From contig JAEWWW010000035.1 in NCBI GenBank assembly GCA_023396215.1, positions 1 to 17,388 of the forward strand: 17,388 bases of DNA. The letters run 5' to 3'. A program made the translations under genes and the position numbers. This document shows positions 13,785-17,388 of the stretch, in pieces. Every line of letters starts with the position of its first letter. Position 1 is the first letter of the stretch. Source of the stretch: Bacillota bacterium. GTDB taxonomy: Bacteria; Bacillota; Clostridia; Oscillospirales; Ruminococcaceae. The notes below the pieces were generated by a model that was not told the origin of the DNA, searched no databases, and was given only the letters and a program-made list of their open reading frames with translations.

Positions 13785-15871
13785 GATTCTCCGCCTTTCT
13801 TCTCATAGCCGCAGTCGGGCTTGAGGCAATGCACCTTGCGCCACCTGCCGTTAGTTTTAAAAAGGGTGGAGCCGCACTTGGGGCACTGCTCGGCAATGGG
13901 GGTATCCCACGAGGCAAAGGTGCAGGTGGGGTAGTTCTCACAGCCGAAGAAGGTTTTGCCGGTTTTAGACCTCTTGGATACCACCTTACCGCCGCACAGG
14001 GGGCAGATGCCTCCCGTCGCCTGCACCAGCTTTTTGGTGTTTTTGCAATCGGGAAAGCCCGAGCAGGCCAAAAACTTGCCAAAGCGCCCCAGCTTAATCA
14101 CCATGGGCTTGCCGCAAAGGTCGCAGATCTGGTCGGTTTCTTCGTCGGGTATCTTGACCCGCTTGCCCTCCATGTTCTGCTCGGCGGTTTTCAGGGTCTT
14201 TTCAAAATCCTGATAGAAGCTGGCAAGGGTGTTCACCCAATCGTTTTTACCGTCCTCCACCTCGTCCAGATTTTGCTCCATCCTTGCGGTGAAGTCGGCG
14301 TTGACGATGTTTGTAAACTGCTCCTGCATCAGGCGGGTGGTAACCTCGCCCAGCACGGTGGGCTTGAGCGAACGTCCATCGCGCTCGACATAGCCCCGCT
14401 GCATGATGGTGGTGATGGTGGGGGCGTAGGTGCTGGGGCGGCCGATGCCGTTTTCCTCCAGCATCTTTATGAGCGACGCTTCGGTAAACCGCGCGGGCGG
14501 CTGGGTGAAGTGCTGGTTCGGCTCGATGGAAAGCAGCGAGAGGGTTTCGCCCTGTGTCAGCGGCGGCAGCGCGGTGCTGCCCTCCTCCTCTTCGTCCTTG
14601 CTCTCTTCATAAAGCACTGTAAAGCCGCTAAATTTTACAGTGAAGCCGGAAGCCTTAAAGGTGTACGCACCGGCTTCAATGTCGGCGGCCACCGTGTCGT
14701 AAAGGGCGTTGGCCATCTGGCTTGCGATAAAGCGCTCCCAGATGAGCTTGTAAAGCTTGTACTGGTCGGAGGTAAGGCTGGCCTTCACCGCCTTGGGCTC
14801 GAGAGAGGGGTCGGTGGGGCGCACCGCCTCATGGGCGTCCTGTGTGTTGGCCTTCGACTTGGCCTTGTAGATGCGCGGGCTGGGGGGCAGATAATCCTTG
14901 CCGTAGCGCTCGCCGATGAAGCGAATGGCGTCGCCCCGGGCTTCGTCCGAGATGCGCAGCGAGTCGGTTCTCATATAGGTGATAAGACCGGTGGCGCCCA
15001 AGCCCTCCAGCTCGATGCCCTCGTAAAGCTCCTGCGCGGCCTTCATGGTGCGGCGCGCCTGAAAGCCCAGCTTGCGGGAGGCCTCCTGCTGCAGGGTGGA
15101 GGTGGTAAAGGGCGGCGCGGGCGACTTTTTGCGAACGCCGGTTTTCACATTGCCCACAATATACTGATGGCCTTCCAGCTCTTCTAAAATCCGGCGGGCC
15201 TGTTCTTCGTTTTTAATCTCAAGCTTTTTGCCATTCTTAGAGGCCAGCTTGGCGGGAAACTGCTTGGCATGACCCTGGGTTTTAAGGCTGGCGTCCACCG
15301 ACCAGTATTCCTCTGTCTTAAAGGCTTTGATTTCATCCTCGCGGTCGACCAGCAGCTTAACCGCAACCGACTGCACGCGGCCGGCCGAAAGCCCCTTGCG
15401 CACCTTCTTCCACAGGAAGGGGCTGATTTTATAGCCCACAATCCGGTCAAGTATCCGGCGGGCCTGCTGGGCGTTCACCAAATTGATATCGATGGTTTTC
15501 AGGTTCTGCATCCCAGTCTGAATGCCTGTTTTGGTAATCTCGTTGAAGGTAACGCGGTTTCTATCCTCCAAATCAAGCCCCAGCATATTGGCCAGATGCC
15601 ATGAAATGGCCTCGCCCTCGCGGTCGGGGTCGGTGGCCAGATATACTTTTTCGCTCTTCTTTGCCTTGGATTTCAGGCTCTTGACCAAGTCTTCCTTACC
15701 GGCAATATTCTCATACTGGGGCTGAAAGTTGTTTTCGGTATCCACCCCCAGCTTGCTTTTGGGCAGGTCCCGAATGTGGCCCATTGAGGCCACTACCTCA
15801 AAGCCGTCACCCAGATATTTTTTAATTGTCTTCGCCTTTGCAGGCGATTCCACAATCACCAGGTTTGACAT
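13781..15871 (-). CDS. topA: DNA topoisomerase I (type IA)
   Basis: Relaxes negative supercoils by single-strand passage. It has 696 residues. The Toprim domain has VIVESPAKAKTI (5-16, E8) and DPDREGE (81-87). The catalytic tyrosine is Y299 in TYMRTDS. The active-site region ENGIGRPSTYAPTI follows. Three C-terminal Cys4 zinc fingers start at C583, C623 and C663 (for example C583, C586, C603, C609). This is the usual TopA layout for Clostridia. The start is ATG 15871 with AAAAGGAGG 5 nt upstream. The 173-bp gap before it holds an extended -10 element and a repeated hairpin, so it may have its own promoter as well as read-through from dprA. Confidence 0.98.
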   Translation of the reverse strand: MSNLVIVESPAKAKTIKKYLGDGFEVVASMGHIRDLPKSKLGVDTENNFQPQYENIAGKEDLVKSLKSKAKKSEKVYLATDPDREGEAISWHLANMLGLDLEDRNRVTFNEITKTGIQTGMQNLKTIDINLVNAQQARRILDRIVGYKISPFLWKKVRKGLSAGRVQSVAVKLLVDREDEIKAFKTEEYWSVDASLKTQGHAKQFPAKLASKNGKKLEIKNEEQARRILEELEGHQYIVGNVKTGVRKKSPAPPFTTSTLQQEASRKLGFQARRTMKAAQELYEGIELEGLGATGLITYMRTDSLRISDEARGDAIRFIGERYGKDYLPPSPRIYKAKSKANTQDAHEAVRPTDPSLEPKAVKASLTSDQYKLYKLIWERFIASQMANALYDTVAADIEAGAYTFKASGFTVKFSGFTVLYEESKDEEEEGSTALPPLTQGETLSLLSIEPNQHFTQPPARFTEASLIKMLEENGIGRPSTYAPTITTIMQRGYVERDGRSLKPTVLGEVTTRLMQEQFTNIVNADFTARMEQNLDEVEDGKNDWVNTLASFYQDFEKTLKTAEQNMEGKRVKIPDEETDQICDLCGKPMVIKLGRFGKFLACSGFPDCKNTKKLVQATGGICPLCGGKVVSKRSKTGKTFFGCENYPTCTFASWDTPIAEQCPKCGSTLFKTNGRWRKVHCLKPDCGYEKKGGES

Positions 15872-15881
15872 GATGTCCTCC

Positions 15882-15901
15882 TTTTTTCCGCCATGGGCGG
15901 A
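15882..15901 (-). repeat. topA-proximal copy of an 18-nt repeat with hairpin
   Basis: Minus-strand CGCCCATGGCGGAAAAAA matches a second copy at 15972-15989 with one mismatch. This copy forms a 6-bp hairpin TCCGCC/GGCGGA with loop CAT and runs into the SD (GGAGG, 15877-15881). The proximity to the SD suggests it could affect topA translation; this is inference. Confidence 0.5.
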
Positions 15902-15909
15902 TGCTGCGT

Positions 15910-15918
15910 ATTTTACCA
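15910..15918 (-). promoter_or_regulatory. Candidate extended -10 promoter for topA
   Basis: Minus-strand TGGTAAAAT is a TGn plus TAAAAT element, 5 of 6 against TATAAT, about 40 nt before the topA start. It is preceded by an A-rich stretch with GATAAAGATAAAGA. No good -35 is seen at 17 nt, so a sigma-A extended -10 promoter is possible but unproven. Confidence 0.35.
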
Positions 15919-15971
15919 GTTTTCTTTATCTTTATCTTTCCCCGCCTCGGGCAAAGAAAGGGGTATGGCAA

Positions 15972-15989
15972 TTTTTTCCACCATGGGCG
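15972..15989 (-). repeat. dprA-proximal copy of the 18-nt repeat
   Basis: Minus-strand CGCCCATGGTGGAAAAAA, 90 bp upstream of the copy next to topA and differing at one base. The stem is weaker (one G-T pair) and no SD follows. Confidence 0.5.
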
Positions 15990-16044
15990 AGGTCATAGTA
16001 TGATACGGCGGGGGGTATCTCCCCTGCCTTGTGCGCGGGAGTAT

Positions 16045-17232
16045 CTATGATGCAAGGCTGAACTTTCTGCCGGGATGGGCAGAAACCAGACCGTATATTT
16101 CCATTTGAGTAAGGGCCGAAAGCACCGCCTGTACCGGCACCCCCAGCGCTGCGGTCAGGCTATCCACCGTTTGGGGGCCGCCTGCCAGCTGCTCATAAAG
16201 CTGCCGCTGCACGCCGGTGAGGTAAAGGGGCGGCGGGTTGGGCGCGGATTGCTGCCGGGGCGCATGCGCCGTTTGTTCCTGCTCCCCCGCCGGTATCGGG
16301 GCCGGCTTGTCGGCCTGCGCCGGGGCAGATGGCTTTGTATCAAGTTTATCTGCATACAGTGGCAGATATTCATCCAGGATATCCTGTGTGCAGGTTACCG
16401 GCACCGCGCCCTGCCGTATCAGCCAGTGGGTGCCCGAAGAGCCGGGGCTGAAGATGCTGCCCGGCACCGCGAAAACATCCCTCCCCTGGGTCAGGGCGTG
16501 GCCCGCGGTGACCAGCGAGCCGCTTCTGCGCTCGCCCTCTACAACCACCACCCCCTGCGAAAGCCCTGAGATGATGCGGTTGCGGATGGGAAAATGATAG
16601 GCCAGCGGCGGCGTGCCCGTCGGGTATTCGCTGACGACGGCGCCGTTTTTGATAATCAGGCGGCGCAGCTCCTGATTGGCTGCCGGGTAGTTGATATCGC
16701 AGCCGCAGCCGGTGACGGCGATGGTGCGTCCCCCACCCTTGAGCGCGCCCACATGGCAGACGGTATCGATGCCTGTGGCAAGGCCGCTGACCACCACAAC
16801 GCCGCAGGCTGCCAGCTCTCGCGACAGGGTATTTGCCGCCTGCCGCCCATAGCTGCTGTTGTGGCGGGTGCCCACCATGCCGATGGCCAGCCTGTCATCA
16901 ATGCCATCCAGCTCACCCTGTACATACAGGGCGCAGGGGATGGAATAGATGTTTCTCAGGCTTTCGGGATATTCAGTATGGTCGGGGGTCAGTACCCGGC
17001 ACCCCAGCCTTTTGCAGTTATCCAGTATGGCATAGGCATCATCCAGCGTTGCTCTGGAGAGGCGGGCAAGCTCCTGCTTTTTAAAGACTCCCGAAGCGGC
17101 AAGGTCGGAAAAACTGCTGTTATAAAGCGCCTGCGGCGACGGGTAATGGGTTAAAACCTCCTCCACGCGGGCGGTGCCGCAGCCAAAAAGCTGCTGAAAC
17201 CAAACCCAGCATGCGGTGCTTTCTCTATCCAT
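16045..17232 (-). CDS. dprA: DNA processing protein DprA (Smf)
   Basis: Loads RecA on incoming single-stranded DNA during transformation. It has 395 residues. The N-terminal helical (SAM/HhH-like) part covers about 1-80. The Rossmann-like DprA core has MVGTRHNSSYGRQAA (119-133), SGLATGIDTVCHVGAL (149-164), GCGCDINYPAAN (175-186), HFPIRNRIISGLS (213-225) and AGHALTQGRDVFAVPG (243-258). A Pro/Ala/Gln-rich linker at about 297-336 leads to a C-terminal winged-helix domain (337-395). The start is ATG 17232 with a G-rich SD upstream. It overlaps the preceding methyltransferase gene by 8 bp. DprA is widely conserved even where natural competence is not known, so competence should not be inferred from it alone. 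Confidence 0.96.
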   Translation of the reverse strand: MDRESTACWVWFQQLFGCGTARVEEVLTHYPSPQALYNSSFSDLAASGVFKKQELARLSRATLDDAYAILDNCKRLGCRVLTPDHTEYPESLRNIYSIPCALYVQGELDGIDDRLAIGMVGTRHNSSYGRQAANTLSRELAACGVVVVSGLATGIDTVCHVGALKGGGRTIAVTGCGCDINYPAANQELRRLIIKNGAVVSEYPTGTPPLAYHFPIRNRIISGLSQGVVVVEGERRSGSLVTAGHALTQGRDVFAVPGSIFSPGSSGTHWLIRQGAVPVTCTQDILDEYLPLYADKLDTKPSAPAQADKPAPIPAGEQEQTAHAPRQQSAPNPPPLYLTGVQRQLYEQLAGGPQTVDSLTAALGVPVQAVLSALTQMEIYGLVSAHPGRKFSLAS

Positions 17233-17388
17233 GGTGCGCCCCCCTGCCGGTCAATTCCCACATGAGGATGGATGCGGCAACCGCCGCGTTGAGCGACTGC
17301 CCCTGACGGGCCATGGGTATCATCACGGTTTTATCGCACAGAGAGATAATTTCGCCGGTCAGGCCGTTGCCCTCGTTGCCCAGCACAA
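17225..17388 (-). CDS. SpoU/TrmH-family RNA 2'-O-methyltransferase, C-terminal end (partial)
   Basis: Only the last 53 residues are in the window; the gene enters from the right edge. The visible part has the two SPOUT motifs that build the S-adenosylmethionine knot: LGNEGNGL near the start, and IPMARQGQSLNAAVAASILMWE close to the C-terminus. This is diagnostic of TrmH/RlmB-type rRNA or tRNA ribose methyltransferases. The target RNA cannot be told from this fragment. Its stop (17227-17225) overlaps the dprA start by 8 bp, so the two are probably translated from one message. Confidence 0.9.
   Translation of the reverse strand, partial: VLGNEGNGLTGEIISLCDKTVMIPMARQGQSLNAAVAASILMWELTGRGAHHG

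Noticed and set aside
13733..15187. Long plus-strand open frame (484 codons) opposite topA
   Set aside because: It is a shadow of topA codon bias; there is no motif and no SD.
1..17388. Mobile elements, CRISPR arrays, toxin-antitoxin, phage or defence genes
   Set aside because: I read both strands and found no transposase, integrase, direct-repeat array, tRNA-like site or unassigned gene cassette. All coding space is taken by known housekeeping families.

Overview
The window is a dense, co-directional block of bacterial housekeeping genes. All sixteen genes I can support lie on the minus strand, so transcription runs from high to low coordinates. Base composition is GC-rich (roughly high-50s percent by eye), Shine-Dalgarno sites are strong (GGAGG type), and TTG is used often as a start. 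The gene order yhbY-nadD-yqeK-LCP-rsfS together with rnc-smc-ftsY and dprA-topA-trmFO points to a Firmicutes/Clostridia genome, probably a GC-rich Oscillospiraceae/Ruminococcaceae-like lineage. That assignment is an inference from protein families and synteny, not a database match.

Layout in transcription order, from right to left: the 3' end of a SpoU/TrmH-type RNA methyltransferase (17388-17225), dprA (DNA processing), topA (topoisomerase I), trmFO (tRNA U54 methylation), plsX (phospholipid synthesis), rnc (RNase III), an Elp3-like radical SAM protein, smc (chromosome condensation), ftsY (SRP receptor), rdgB (dITP/XTP pyrophosphatase), yhbY (ribosome-associated RNA-binding protein), nadD (NAD synthesis), yqeK (HD-domain Ap4A hydrolase), a LytR-CpsA-Psr wall ligase, rsfS (ribosome silencing factor) and the 5' part of leuS, which runs off the left edge. 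The block looks like three segments that are separate in Bacillus subtilis, namely dprA-topA-trmFO, plsX...rnc-smc-ftsY and yhbY-nadD-yqeK-rsfS, joined end to end with leuS at the downstream end.

Many junctions are tight: MTase/dprA overlap by 8 bp, topA/trmFO by 4, rnc/radical SAM by 4 and rdgB/yhbY by 14. trmFO/plsX abut, and ftsY/rdgB are 1 nt apart. This implies polycistronic transcription and translational coupling. The breaks are the topA leader (173 bp, extended -10 candidate and a repeated hairpin), the radical SAM-smc gap (GC hairpin plus T-run), a good intrinsic terminator between yhbY and nadD, and the 165-bp leuS leader, which can form competing stem-loops and a GC hairpin next to the ribosome-binding site.

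I see no mobile element, CRISPR array, tRNA, rRNA, phage gene or defence gene, and no protein I could not place in a family. I do not find an undescribed multi-gene system here. The items worth a second look are non-coding (the leuS leader, the topA leader repeat, the in-cluster terminator) plus a few protein-level oddities.
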